Assembly (NCBI GenBank): GCA_015655975.1
Contig: DVEP01000010.1
Span: 1-38,278, forward strand
Direction of reading: 5' to 3'
Source of the DNA: Eubacterium sp.
GTDB taxonomy: Bacteria; Bacillota; Clostridia; Oscillospirales; Acutalibacteraceae
DNA length: 38,278 nucleotides
The position numbers and the translations under genes are program-made. The notes below the pieces were generated by a model that saw only the letters and a program-made list of their open reading frames with translations, ran no database searches and was not told the origin of the DNA. Of this stretch, positions 16,237 through 24,263 are shown piece after piece. Numbering within the stretch: position 1 is the stretch's first letter; the number at the start of each line of letters is the position of its first letter.

Positions 16237-16761
16237 ATGAAAAACAATTCTATTTTCACAAAAAAAATTGCATTAACGGGAATTTTGTGCGCTTTGGCGC
16301 TTTCTCTTTCTTTTTTGGAAAACCTCATTCCCCCGCTGCCGTTTGTTCCGCCGGGAGCAAAACCCGGCTTTTCAAACATTGCGACAATGTTTTCTTTAAG
16401 CGAACTCGGTTTGGGTTACGGAATTATGATAACATTGTGCAAAGCAATTTTTTCAGGTATGACCAGGGGCTTTGTTGCATTTGCTACAAGTTTGTTCGGC
16501 GGAATGCTGAGCACAGCAATTGCATATTTCTTATTCAAGTGGAAGAAAAACCCTTTCGGATATGTCGGAATAGGCATTATCAGCGCAATTTTTCACAATA
16601 TAGGTCAGCTTATTGCTGTCATAATTTTCACACAAACGCCCGCCGTAATAGGCTATCTGCCCGTACTCATCATTTTTGCCGTATGTACGGGATTGGTTAC
16701 GGGCACAGTGCTGAAAGTTATTTTACCTATCATAAAAAAACGCTTTAATCTTTATAAATGA
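16237..16761 (+). CDS. Gx transporter family protein (Hpre_diP_synt_I-like)
   Basis: 174 residues with about five to six membrane helices and the family signature PPGAKPGFSNIATMFSL at about 38-55, followed by ISAIFHNIGQLIAVIIF. The family was first labelled heptaprenyl diphosphate synthase component I, which does not fit an integral membrane protein; it resembles ECF-type substrate-binding membrane proteins. Its substrate is unknown. One guess is a flavin or redox-linked small molecule needed for Rnf assembly (inference from neighbours only). No Shine-Dalgarno is visible in the 9-nt gap, so translation probably depends on coupling to the previous gene. Confidence 0.8.
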   Translation: MKNNSIFTKKIALTGILCALALSLSFLENLIPPLPFVPPGAKPGFSNIATMFSLSELGLGYGIMITLCKAIFSGMTRGFVAFATSLFGGMLSTAIAYFLFKWKKNPFGYVGIGIISAIFHNIGQLIAVIIFTQTPAVIGYLPVLIIFAVCTGLVTGTVLKVILPIIKKRFNLYK

Positions 16762-16779
16762 TAAATTTCGGAGGTTACT

Positions 16780-18144
16780 ATGAGCCAAACAAAACAAGGC
16801 GGAATTTTAAAACCATTCGCCAAAAGCAAGGGAGGAGCAAATGTTTCTCACCACAAGAATACTGCCGATATGGAAGTCAGGCGAATTCCTGCGCCTGCAA
16901 CAGTTGTTTTGCCGATGCAGCAACATATAGGCGCACCGTGTACTCCTACGGTAAAAGTCGGAGAATATGTATATGTCGGTCAGGTTATCGGCAGCAGCGA
17001 CGCCTATGTAAGCACGCCCATCCACGCAACAGTTTCGGGCAAGGTCAAATCTGTAAGCGACTTTAAACTGACAAACGGCAATGTTACAAAAGCCGTTACA
17101 ATCGAGTCTGACGGAAAAATGGAACTTTCGCCCGACATCAAACCACCTGAAGTTGAAACACGAGAAGACTTTTTAAAAGCAGTCAGAAATTCGGGGTTGG
17201 TAGGTCTCGGAGGCGCAGGTTTCCCGACGCATGTAAAACTCGCTTTTGACCCGAGCAAAGATATTGACACTTTGATTATAAATGCCGCTGAATGTGAACC
17301 GTACATAACCGTTGACTACCGCGAATGTTTGGACAACTCGTACGATATTTTAAACGGCGTATATCTTTTGCAGGAATTTTTAGGATTCAAAAAAGTAATC
17401 ATAGCAGTTGAGGACAACAAGCCCGAGGCAATAAAGATTTTAAAATCAATAGCCGATAACGAAATGGATAAATACGACAAAGTAAGGCTGATGACTTTAA
17501 AATCAAAGTACCCTCAAGGCGCAGAAAAAGTGCTTGTTTACTCTGCAACAGGAAGGAAAATTCCGCCCGGAAAACTTCCTGCCGATGTCGGCTGTGTTGT
17601 GATGAATGTCGGAAGCGTTGCTTTCCTTTCCCGATATATTAAAACAGGTAAACCGCTTGTAAGCCGTTCTATTACCGTTGACGGTTCGGCTGTCAAAAGC
17701 CCTCAAAATCTTCGTGTCCCTATCGGAACTAAAATAAGCGATATTATAGAATATTGCGGAGGATATGCCTGCGATGTTTACAAACTGATGTACGGCGGTC
17801 CTATGATGGGAATTTCTGTTTACAGCGACGAACTCCCTATTTTGAAAAACAACAACGCAATTCTTTGCTTCAGCGAAAAAGACTTGCCTGAAAAGAAACA
17901 GCGCGACTGTATTCGCTGCGGAAGGTGTGTGCAGGCGTGCCCTATGAATTTGATGCCCGAGCGTTTGGAAAAACTTGTAAGAACAAAAGATATTGAAGGT
18001 TTGAAAAACAACGGCATTAATGTTTGTATGGAATGCGGAAGCTGTGCTTATGTTTGTCCGTCAGCCAGACCTCTTGTTCACTCTTTCAAACTCGGAAAAC
18101 TTTTAGTTAAAGAATCGGAGGTTAAAAACAATGGAAAACAATAA
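16780..18144 (+). CDS. rnfC: Rnf complex subunit RnfC
   Basis: A 454-residue soluble subunit of the Rnf ferredoxin:NAD+ oxidoreductase, the part that binds NAD(H). The N-terminal barrel-sandwich region is followed by the FMN/NADH-binding domain (GLVGLGGAGFPTHVKLA at about 144-160, IINAAECEPYITVDYRE), an SLBB segment, and two [4Fe-4S] clusters: C377-C380-C383-C387 and C416-C419-C422-C426, each ending in CP. Length is close to other clostridial RnfC. The ribosome site GGAGG is perfect. It is the first structural gene in the order C-D-G-E-A-B and overlaps rnfD by 14 nt. Confidence 0.96.
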   Translation: MSQTKQGGILKPFAKSKGGANVSHHKNTADMEVRRIPAPATVVLPMQQHIGAPCTPTVKVGEYVYVGQVIGSSDAYVSTPIHATVSGKVKSVSDFKLTNGNVTKAVTIESDGKMELSPDIKPPEVETREDFLKAVRNSGLVGLGGAGFPTHVKLAFDPSKDIDTLIINAAECEPYITVDYRECLDNSYDILNGVYLLQEFLGFKKVIIAVEDNKPEAIKILKSIADNEMDKYDKVRLMTLKSKYPQGAEKVLVYSATGRKIPPGKLPADVGCVVMNVGSVAFLSRYIKTGKPLVSRSITVDGSAVKSPQNLRVPIGTKISDIIEYCGGYACDVYKLMYGGPMMGISVYSDELPILKNNNAILCFSEKDLPEKKQRDCIRCGRCVQACPMNLMPERLEKLVRTKDIEGLKNNGINVCMECGSCAYVCPSARPLVHSFKLGKLLVKESEVKNNGKQ

Positions 18145-19141
18145 AGAAAAGAAATTTACCGTCAGCACATCGCCCCACTTTCGTTCAAAAGACACAACAA
18201 CGGGCATTATGCTGAATGTTATAATTGCGCTTTTACCTGCGCTTATAGCCTCTGTTTTTATCTTCGGTTTCAGGTCTTTGACAGTAACTGCCGTAGCAGT
18301 GGCTTCGTGCGTGTTTTTTGAATTCATTTCAAGAAAAGTAATGAAAAGAGAAAACACAATCAGTGATTTGAGCGCAGTAGTTACGGGTATGCTTTTGGCA
18401 TTCAATCTGCCCGCTTCAATGCCGTTGTGGATGGTTGTAATCGGCAGTGCCGTTGCAATCATTGTTGTAAAACAATTTTTCGGCGGAATAGGTCAAAACT
18501 TTGTAAACCCCGCTTTAGTCGGCAGAATTGTACTTATGGCGTCTTTCCCGACGGCAATATCTTCTTGGGTAAGTCCGTCAAAAGCAGACGCAGTTACTTC
18601 TGCAACACCGCTTGTACCACTCGGAGAAATGTTCACAAGCGGCAATATTTCAAACGAAGTTTTGGCAAACACAAACAATTTACCGAGTTTACTCGATATG
18701 TTTTTAGGTCAAAGACAGGGTTGTCTCGGCGAAGTTTGTGCAGTCGCACTCATCATCGGCGGTATTTACCTTGTTGTAAGAAAAATTATTTCTCCCGTTA
18801 TTCCGCTTGTCTATGTCGGAACGGTTGCCATTATAATGCTCATTGCAGGAAAAGGCAATCTCCAATTTGTTGCCTATGAAATACTCGGCGGCGGACTTTT
18901 GCTCGGCGCTATATTTATGGCAACAGACTACACAACATCGCCTGTTACTTTTAAAGGCAAAATCATTTTTGCTCTCGGCTGCGGAATAATCACATCTCTT
19001 ATCAGACTTTTCGGCTCATTGCCCGAAGGTGTGTCTTTCTCAATTGTTATAATGAACATTCTTGTTCCGCACATTGAAAACCTGACCGCTCCAAAGCCGT
19101 TTGGTTTCAAAAAAGAGAAAAAGGAGAAAGATGCCGTATGA
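18131..19141 (+). CDS. rnfD: Rnf complex subunit RnfD
   Basis: A 336-residue integral membrane subunit with about nine to ten helices, homologous to NqrB. It contributes to the ion channel and carries a covalent FMN. The expected acceptor is T159 in DAVTSATPL (153-161); the Asp six residues before it is present, as ApbE recognition requires. FNLPASMPLW and QNFVNPALVGR are further family stretches. GGAGG lies about 8 nt before the ATG, inside rnfC. The stop overlaps rnfG by 4 nt. Confidence 0.95.
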   Translation: MENNKEKKFTVSTSPHFRSKDTTTGIMLNVIIALLPALIASVFIFGFRSLTVTAVAVASCVFFEFISRKVMKRENTISDLSAVVTGMLLAFNLPASMPLWMVVIGSAVAIIVVKQFFGGIGQNFVNPALVGRIVLMASFPTAISSWVSPSKADAVTSATPLVPLGEMFTSGNISNEVLANTNNLPSLLDMFLGQRQGCLGEVCAVALIIGGIYLVVRKIISPVIPLVYVGTVAIIMLIAGKGNLQFVAYEILGGGLLLGAIFMATDYTTSPVTFKGKIIFALGCGIITSLIRLFGSLPEGVSFSIVIMNILVPHIENLTAPKPFGFKKEKKEKDAV

Positions 19142-19710
19142 AAAAATTTAACTTTAAAGAAATTTTTATCCCTTCGTTTTCCTTATTCTTGATATGCGTT
19201 ATCGTATCGGCAATTTTGGCAGTTACAAACAGTGTAACCGCTCCGAAAATAGAACAGCTTGCCAAGGAAACGGAAGTTGCCACAAGAAAACTTGTTTTGC
19301 CCGACGCAGAAAGTTTCAGCGACGCAAAAGAAGTGAGTCTTGACGGAAATACATATACATATTTTGAAGGACTTGACAAGGAAAACAATGTTGTCGGTTT
19401 TGTTTTCACAACAGTTTCCAAAGGATACGGCGGAGATGTCAAAATAATGACGGGTATCGCGTCTGACGGCACTGTCGCAGGTATTGAAACACTCGAACTC
19501 AGCGAGACTGCAGGTCTCGGTATGAACGCTCAAAACCCTGAATTTAAAGAACAATTCAAAGGTAAAAGCGACAAAATAGAAGTTGTAAAATCAAATGCAA
19601 ACGGCAATCAAATTACGGCTTTAACAGGCGCTACAATCACATCTAACGCCGTAACGACTGCCGTAAATACAGCGCTTAGCTTATACAGTGAAATAGGAGG
19701 TGCAAACTGA
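19138..19710 (+). CDS. rnfG: Rnf complex subunit RnfG (FMN-binding)
   Basis: 190 residues: one membrane helix (about 11-30) and an extracytoplasmic FMN-binding domain. KGYGGDVKIMTGI and ETAGLGMNAQNPEF are conserved, and the flavin acceptor should be T166 in LTGATITS (162-169). The flavinylation consensus in Rnf/Nqr proteins is Asp-x-x-Ser/Thr-Gly-Ala-Thr; here the Asp position is T160, so the site is atypical although the TGAT core is intact. RnfG passes electrons through its FMN outside the membrane. Its stop overlaps the rnfE ATG by 1 nt. Confidence 0.94.
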   Translation: MKKFNFKEIFIPSFSLFLICVIVSAILAVTNSVTAPKIEQLAKETEVATRKLVLPDAESFSDAKEVSLDGNTYTYFEGLDKENNVVGFVFTTVSKGYGGDVKIMTGIASDGTVAGIETLELSETAGLGMNAQNPEFKEQFKGKSDKIEVVKSNANGNQITALTGATITSNAVTTAVNTALSLYSEIGGAN

Positions 19711-20411
19711 TGAAAAAAGAAAACAGTCTTTGGAAAAACTTTTCTAAAGGTATCATTACGGAAAACCCTGTTTTAAGACTTGTTTTAGGTACCTGTCCTA
19801 CGCTTGCAGTTACAACAAGTGTAGAAAGTGCGCTCGGTATGGGTGCGGCGGCTTCAATAGTGCTTGTTTGCTCAAACATCGCCATTTCACTTTTAAGAAA
19901 AGTAATACCCGAAAAAGTAAGAATCCCGTCTTATATCGTCATCATCGCATCGTTTGTTACGGTAGTTCAAATGCTTGTCAAAGCGTTTATGCCCGAAATT
20001 GACAAACAACTCGGCGTTTACCTGCCACTCATAGTTGTTAACTGCATCATCTTGGGCAGAGCAGAGGCTTTTGCGAGCAAAAACCCTGTCTTAGCGTCTG
20101 CCGCAGACGGCTTGGGTATGGGTGTCGGCTTTACTGCCTCTCTCGTTGCAATGGGTGCAATCAGGGAATTGCTCGGCGCAGGCTCAATAATGGGCCACGC
20201 TATTTTACCCGCTTCCGTTGACCCGATGGTAATATTTATTCTTCCTCCGGGAGGTTTCTTTGTTTTCGGTATGCTCATTGCTCTGTCAAACAAAATTGCA
20301 AGCAAAAAAGGAAAGCCAAAAGCAGAACTTAAAGGCTGTGAGGCTTGTCCGATGGCAAACACCTGTGCAATGAAAAATAAAAAAGATGAATGTAAGGAGA
20401 TGGCTGAATGA
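19710..20411 (+). CDS. rnfE: Rnf complex subunit RnfE
   Basis: A 233-residue membrane subunit with about six helices, homologous to NqrD. ENPVLRLVLGTCPTLAVTTS at about 13-32 contains the Cys that, in the Rnf/Nqr family, lines the intramembrane iron site together with RnfA. The C-terminus has a hydrophilic Cys-rich tail (CEACPMANTCAMKNKKDEC), common in clostridial RnfE. GGAGG lies in the rnfG end. Overlaps with both neighbours indicate strict co-translation. Confidence 0.95.
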   Translation: MKKENSLWKNFSKGIITENPVLRLVLGTCPTLAVTTSVESALGMGAAASIVLVCSNIAISLLRKVIPEKVRIPSYIVIIASFVTVVQMLVKAFMPEIDKQLGVYLPLIVVNCIILGRAEAFASKNPVLASAADGLGMGVGFTASLVAMGAIRELLGAGSIMGHAILPASVDPMVIFILPPGGFFVFGMLIALSNKIASKKGKPKAELKGCEACPMANTCAMKNKKDECKEMAE

Positions 20412-20998
20412 TGAAAATGTTTTTTGCGATTTTACTTACAGGAATTCTTACAGACAACTTTGTTTTGTCAAAGTTCTTGGGAATTTGTCCGTTTTTAGGC
20501 GTTTCCAAAAAGTTAAACACTGCTGTCGGAATGAGCGGAGCAGTAATTTTTGTAATGCTTCTCTCAACGGCAGTTACATACCCTATCAATACACTTCTTG
20601 TTGAACACGACTTGGCATATTTGCAGACAATAGTTTTCATACTCGTCATTGCCGCTCTTGTTCAGCTTGTTGAAATTGTATTGAGAAAATATATTCCCAC
20701 ACTGTATAATGCGCTCGGAATTTATCTTCCTTTGATTACAACAAACTGCGCTGTTCTCGGCGTTGTACTTCTCAATATTGACGAAGGATACAACTTTGCT
20801 CAGTCAATGGCTTCTTCTCTCGGTGCAGGACTCGGCTTTATGCTTGCTATGGTTATGTTTGCAGGCGTCAGAAAAAGAATTGAAAGCTGTGATATTCCCG
20901 AATTTCTCAAAGGTCTGCCGATAACTTTAGTTTCTGCATCTCTTGTTTCTGTTTCATTTTTAGGCTTCACCGGTTTGGTTGAAGGAATTTTTGGTTAA
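20408..20998 (+). CDS. rnfA: Rnf complex subunit RnfA
   Basis: A 196-residue membrane protein with about six helices, homologous to NqrE. The family stretch NFVLSKFLGICPFLGVSKK, including the cysteine in GICPF, is at about residues 17-36, and LYNALGIYLPLITTNCAVLG is near the middle. With RnfE it forms an inverted pair that holds an Fe-S site in the membrane. AAGGAG lies 9-10 nt before the ATG. The start overlaps the rnfE stop by 4 nt. Confidence 0.95.
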   Translation: MMKMFFAILLTGILTDNFVLSKFLGICPFLGVSKKLNTAVGMSGAVIFVMLLSTAVTYPINTLLVEHDLAYLQTIVFILVIAALVQLVEIVLRKYIPTLYNALGIYLPLITTNCAVLGVVLLNIDEGYNFAQSMASSLGAGLGFMLAMVMFAGVRKRIESCDIPEFLKGLPITLVSASLVSVSFLGFTGLVEGIFG

Positions 20999-21017
20999 GA
21001 AAGGTGGAAATGATACT

Positions 21018-21836
21018 ATGAATCCAATTCTTCTCGCAGTTATAATCGTTTCTGCCATCGGCTTAATAGGAGGACTTGTTTTGGCGATAGCGTCTATCGT
21101 TATGGCTGTCCCGAAAGATGAAAAAGCAGAAAAAATTGAAGAATGTTTACCCGGTGCCAACTGTGGTGCCTGTGGTTTTTCAGGTTGTTCGGGCTATGCA
21201 AAAGCATTGTCCGAAGGCAAAGCAGAAAGCACTTCGCTTTGTGCACCCGGCGGTGCCGAAGTTGCTGCGAAAGTGGCAAAAATTATGGGTGTCGCTAACG
21301 AAAGCGTTAAACCTATGACGGCAGTTGTACTCTGTCAGGGCAACAATCAAAATACAGGCAGTAAGATGCTCTACAACGGAATTAACAGTTGTAAGGCTGC
21401 AAACCTAATTTTTGCAGGTCAAAACAAATGCTCATACGGTTGTTTGGGGTTCGGCGATTGCCAAAAGGCATGTCCGTACGGTGCAATAACTGTTTGCGAC
21501 GGAGTTGCCCGTGTTAATCCGATTGCCTGCAAGGCTTGTAAAGTCTGTGTTGCAACCTGTCCGAAAGGACTTATTGAACTTCGACCTGTTGAACAGGCTT
21601 ATGCAGGTGTTTTTTGCAAAAACAAGGACAAAGGCGCTATCGCAAGAAAAGCCTGCAACACTGCCTGCATAGGTTGTATGAAGTGTACAAAAGTGTGCGA
21701 ATACGACGCTATCACTGTAAAAGACAACTGTGCTTACATTGACTACAACAAGTGTGCAGCGTGCGGAAAATGTGTTGCAGAGTGTCCTGATCACGCAATA
21801 GTTTTGGTCAAAGGACTTGCAAAAAATACACAGTAA
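21018..21836 (+). CDS. rnfB: Rnf complex subunit RnfB (polyferredoxin)
   Basis: 272 residues from ATG 21018. A longer reading from 20979 overlaps rnfA and has no ribosome site, while MNPILLAVIIVSAIG is the usual RnfB start. An N-terminal membrane helix is followed by a [4Fe-4S] domain (CLPGANCGACGFSGC). Four C-terminal cysteine groups come next (CSYGCLGFGDCQKACP, CKACKVCVATCP, CNTACIGCMKCTKVC, CAACGKCVAECP), giving at least five likely [4Fe-4S] clusters. RnfB is the entry point for electrons from reduced ferredoxin. It is the last gene of the operon, ended by the terminator at 21856-21890. Confidence 0.95.
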   Translation: MNPILLAVIIVSAIGLIGGLVLAIASIVMAVPKDEKAEKIEECLPGANCGACGFSGCSGYAKALSEGKAESTSLCAPGGAEVAAKVAKIMGVANESVKPMTAVVLCQGNNQNTGSKMLYNGINSCKAANLIFAGQNKCSYGCLGFGDCQKACPYGAITVCDGVARVNPIACKACKVCVATCPKGLIELRPVEQAYAGVFCKNKDKGAIARKACNTACIGCMKCTKVCEYDAITVKDNCAYIDYNKCAACGKCVAECPDHAIVLVKGLAKNTQ

Positions 21837-21855
21837 AAGCAAAGTGAAATATACA

Positions 21856-21892
21856 AAAAGACCGTTTCTTGACTGAAGAAACGGTCTTTTTA
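21856..21892. terminator. Bidirectional terminator after rnfB
   Basis: AAAAGACCGTTTCTT (21856-21870) pairs perfectly with AAGAAACGGTCTTTT (21876-21890) across GACTG. It closes the rnf operon (+) and the ABC-permease gene (-), whose stop is at 21896. Confidence 0.9.
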
Positions 21893-21895
21893 ATT

Positions 21896-22546
21896 TTAAT
21901 AATCTTTTTTTATGACTATTCTTTGTGAAATTTTCATTGAAACAAACTGTAAAACAAACGAAATTAAAATGCAAATTAAAAATACCAAAACAGTATTTAC
22001 ATTGCTTATATTTGTAATAAAGTTTGACTCCATAATTTTACCGCCGGCTAAAGTACCGCCTCCGACTGCACCGATTAAAGCGTACAATACAACTAAAATC
22101 AATCTTGATTTTGACGAGCCGTACTTCAGCGTTACGGGAATTTCTATTGAAACAAGCGATATTTCAAACAAAAACATTATTGCCAAAAAGAAAAACAGCA
22201 ACGGCAGTTTCTCTGTAAAATTATTTTTTACAATACCATTGATTAAAAAAATGAAAACATAGTAAAAGATTGCCGCAAAAACCATAAACATATTTGTAAC
22301 ATATTTTCCGAAAACATATCGTTTTTTCGTCGTGCAGTTTGCTATCAAATACTTGTTAAACCCTGTTCTTTCATCGTTGTCAATGATTGAAAACATCAGC
22401 ATTCCGCAATACAAAAGAAAGAACACCGAGAAAAAAATATTTTCTCCGACAACACCGATTAACCCAAACACCCCTAAAAAAATGATATAATAAACAGCAA
22501 AATTTTTTAAAAAATACAAATCGGATTTAACTAAACCTTTTATCAT
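21896..22546 (-). CDS. ABC-2-type transporter permease
   Basis: 216 residues, six hydrophobic helices, ending with basic residues. The pattern (MIKGLVKSDLYFLKN start, SIIDNDERTGFNKYLIA after helix 2, periodic helices to the end) fits the short ABC-2 permeases that pair with YtrB/BcrA-like ATPases and GntR regulators. The substrate is unknown; relatives act in envelope stress or peptide-antibiotic protection. The start overlaps the ATPase stop. It is the third gene of gntR-ATPase-permease. Confidence 0.8.
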   Translation of the reverse strand: MIKGLVKSDLYFLKNFAVYYIIFLGVFGLIGVVGENIFFSVFFLLYCGMLMFSIIDNDERTGFNKYLIANCTTKKRYVFGKYVTNMFMVFAAIFYYVFIFLINGIVKNNFTEKLPLLFFFLAIMFLFEISLVSIEIPVTLKYGSSKSRLILVVLYALIGAVGGGTLAGGKIMESNFITNISNVNTVLVFLICILISFVLQFVSMKISQRIVIKKDY

Positions 22547-23379
22547 AACTTCTCACCTCTTACCATAAACAAAATTATATCTTCTATCGACGCATTTTCA
22601 ACAGTATAATCGCCTTTTAACTTGTCTTTTTCTACAAGCGCCTCTATAAAATAGTTGTTCTTTTTAAAGCCTTTTACGGCAGACTTGTCTATTTTTTCAA
22701 AATCTTCTTCTGCAACACGGACAACGCCGAAATCTTCTTTTAATAAATCTTTTTCACTGCTGAACACAATTTTCCCCGAGTGAATGAATGTAATGTAGTC
22801 GCAGATTTTTTCAAGGTCGCTCAAAATGTGCGACGAAATGAGAATTGTGTTTTCTGCACTGCGTGTGTATTCGTTGAAAACATCTAAAATTTCATCTCGC
22901 ACAATCGGGTCAAGTCCGCTTGTCGGCTCGTCTAAAATGAGCAACTTTGCCTTGTGCGACAAGGCAGCCGCTATCATTGCCTTCATTTTCATTCCTCGTG
23001 AAAATTCCTTGAACTTTTTGTCAACAGGAAGATTAAACTTGTCTGCATAGGACAAAAATGTGTCCTTTTGCCAATTTTTATGCAGTCCTGCCAAGACTCT
23101 TTCAATCTCTGCAAGTTTCAAATATTCGTTAAAACAAGGCTCGTCAAAAACAATTCCTATATCGTCTTTGACTTCTCCGACAGACTTTCCGAAAACTTTT
23201 ATAACTCCGCCGTCTGCATTTACCAAGTTTAAAATCAGCTTAATTATCGTGCTTTTGCCTGCTCCGTTTTCGCCTACCAAACCTACTATTGAGCCTTGCG
23301 AAACAGTCATATTTACATTGTCAAGACAAAAACCGCTGTAATTTTTCGTTACATTTTCAAGTTCAACAACATTCATCAT
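22543..23379 (-). CDS. ABC transporter ATP-binding protein
   Basis: 278 residues. Walker A GENGAGKST is at 36-44, the signature FSRGMKMK at 126-133, Walker B LLILDEPTSGLD at 146-157, and the switch His in LISSH soon after. The Q-loop region reads IGIVFDEP, without Gln, as in other YtrB/BcrA-like ATPases. It powers the permease encoded next. GGGAG lies 5 nt before ATG 23379, which overlaps the GntR stop by 4 nt. Confidence 0.92.
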   Translation of the reverse strand: MMNVVELENVTKNYSGFCLDNVNMTVSQGSIVGLVGENGAGKSTIIKLILNLVNADGGVIKVFGKSVGEVKDDIGIVFDEPCFNEYLKLAEIERVLAGLHKNWQKDTFLSYADKFNLPVDKKFKEFSRGMKMKAMIAAALSHKAKLLILDEPTSGLDPIVRDEILDVFNEYTRSAENTILISSHILSDLEKICDYITFIHSGKIVFSSEKDLLKEDFGVVRVAEEDFEKIDKSAVKGFKKNNYFIEALVEKDKLKGDYTVENASIEDIILFMVRGEKL

Positions 23380-23759
23380 TTTTCTCCCATTTCAAAATCT
23401 ATCAAATTAAGTAAATCTTCTTTACTTAGATTGCACATTTTAGAAAGTGAAACAGCTTCTGAAATCAAACTTTCCACTTTCTTTAAATTTTCTTCTTTAA
23501 TTAACTCGTTGTTTCTTTCGGACACAAAACAACCTTTTGCAGGAATTGTATATATAAACCCGTCTTTTTCAAGTTCGTCGTACGCTCTTTTTGTTGTGAT
23601 GACACTTATTCGCAAATCTTTTGCCAAATTTCTGATAGACGGCAACGGTTCGTTTGCCGTCAAAGTACCGTTTATGATTTGCTCTTTAATCTGAGTCAGT
23701 ATTTGCTCATATATGGGGCGCGCCCCGTTATTGCTTATGATTATTTTTATTTTCCTCAC
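23376..23759 (-). CDS. GntR-family regulator, YtrA-like
   Basis: 127 residues: an N-terminal winged HTH (about 14-80, ARPIYEQILTQIKEQI, then SIRNLAKDLRISVITTKRAY, ending YTIPAKGCFV) and a short helical C-terminus of about 45 residues, the YtrA layout that lacks a ligand-binding domain. It starts with GTG 23759, about 14 nt after the predicted transcript start, and has no good ribosome site. It most likely represses its own operon through the site at 23767-23782. Confidence 0.9.
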   Translation of the reverse strand: MRKIKIIISNNGARPIYEQILTQIKEQIINGTLTANEPLPSIRNLAKDLRISVITTKRAYDELEKDGFIYTIPAKGCFVSERNNELIKEENLKKVESLISEAVSLSKMCNLSKEDLLNLIDFEMGEK

Positions 23760-23766
23760 CTCATTT

Positions 23767-23808
23767 ACTGTGCATATACAGTATATACAGTAGTAACAGT
23801 TTTGTCAA
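23767..23808 (-). promoter_or_regulatory. Promoter and operator of the GntR-ABC operon
   Basis: Minus strand: TTGACA (23808-23803), 17-bp spacer, TATACT (23785-23780). The inverted repeat ACTGT-N6-ACAGT (23767-23782) covers the end of the -10 and the transcription start near 23773. Two more ACAGT half-sites follow upstream on the plus strand (23787-23791 and 23796-23800). This is a typical self-repression layout. Confidence 0.65.
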
Positions 23809-23820
23809 TACTTTTTTCCA

Positions 23821-23868
23821 AAAAAATAAATGCGAAAACTCACGCTGAAAAACGCAAATTTTCGCATT
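23821..23868 (-). terminator. Terminator of the purB-yccF unit
   Basis: AATGCGAAAA (23829-23838) pairs with TTTTCGCATT (23859-23868), 20-nt loop. On the minus strand the stem is followed by TATTTTTTT. It lies about 30 nt after the yccF stop. Confidence 0.65.
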
Positions 23869-23897
23869 ATAATAATAAATATTAAAACAAACAATAA

Positions 23898-24263
23898 TTA
23901 AACTCTTACAATCTCTTTGCCGAAAGGTGCAAGACTGAGTTTTGCAAGTTTGAAAAACTGTTTGCCAAAAGGTATGCCGATAATGGTAATACAAAGTATA
24001 ACACCGACAAAAGCATTTGCAAGTGCCATAGGAATGCCTGTAAAAATGACCCAAAAGATGTTTGCAAGCGTACTGATTGAACCGCCGTTGTCAACGACAT
24101 CTTTTTTGAAAGGGCTCAAACTGAGCGAAGCCAATTTAAAGCACTGTTTACCGAGCGGAATACCAACGATAGTGATACACCACAGCACACCGCAGATAAG
24201 CCAGCCGAGTGCTGTTTCAATTCCGCCGAAAATCATCCATAAAATGTTACCGATAGTTTTCAT
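23898..24263 (-). CDS. YccF domain-containing membrane protein
   Basis: 121 residues built of two YccF repeats, each a hydrophobic stretch followed by the same motif: ITIVGIPLGKQCFKLASLSL (about 31-50) and ITIIGIPFGKQFFKLAKLSL (about 93-112). YccF is a conserved bacterial inner-membrane family with no established function. The gene starts at the last base of the purB stop (TAATG), so it is translated by re-initiation after purB. Confidence 0.9.
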   Translation of the reverse strand: MKTIGNILWMIFGGIETALGWLICGVLWCITIVGIPLGKQCFKLASLSLSPFKKDVVDNGGSISTLANIFWVIFTGIPMALANAFVGVILCITIIGIPFGKQFFKLAKLSLAPFGKEIVRV

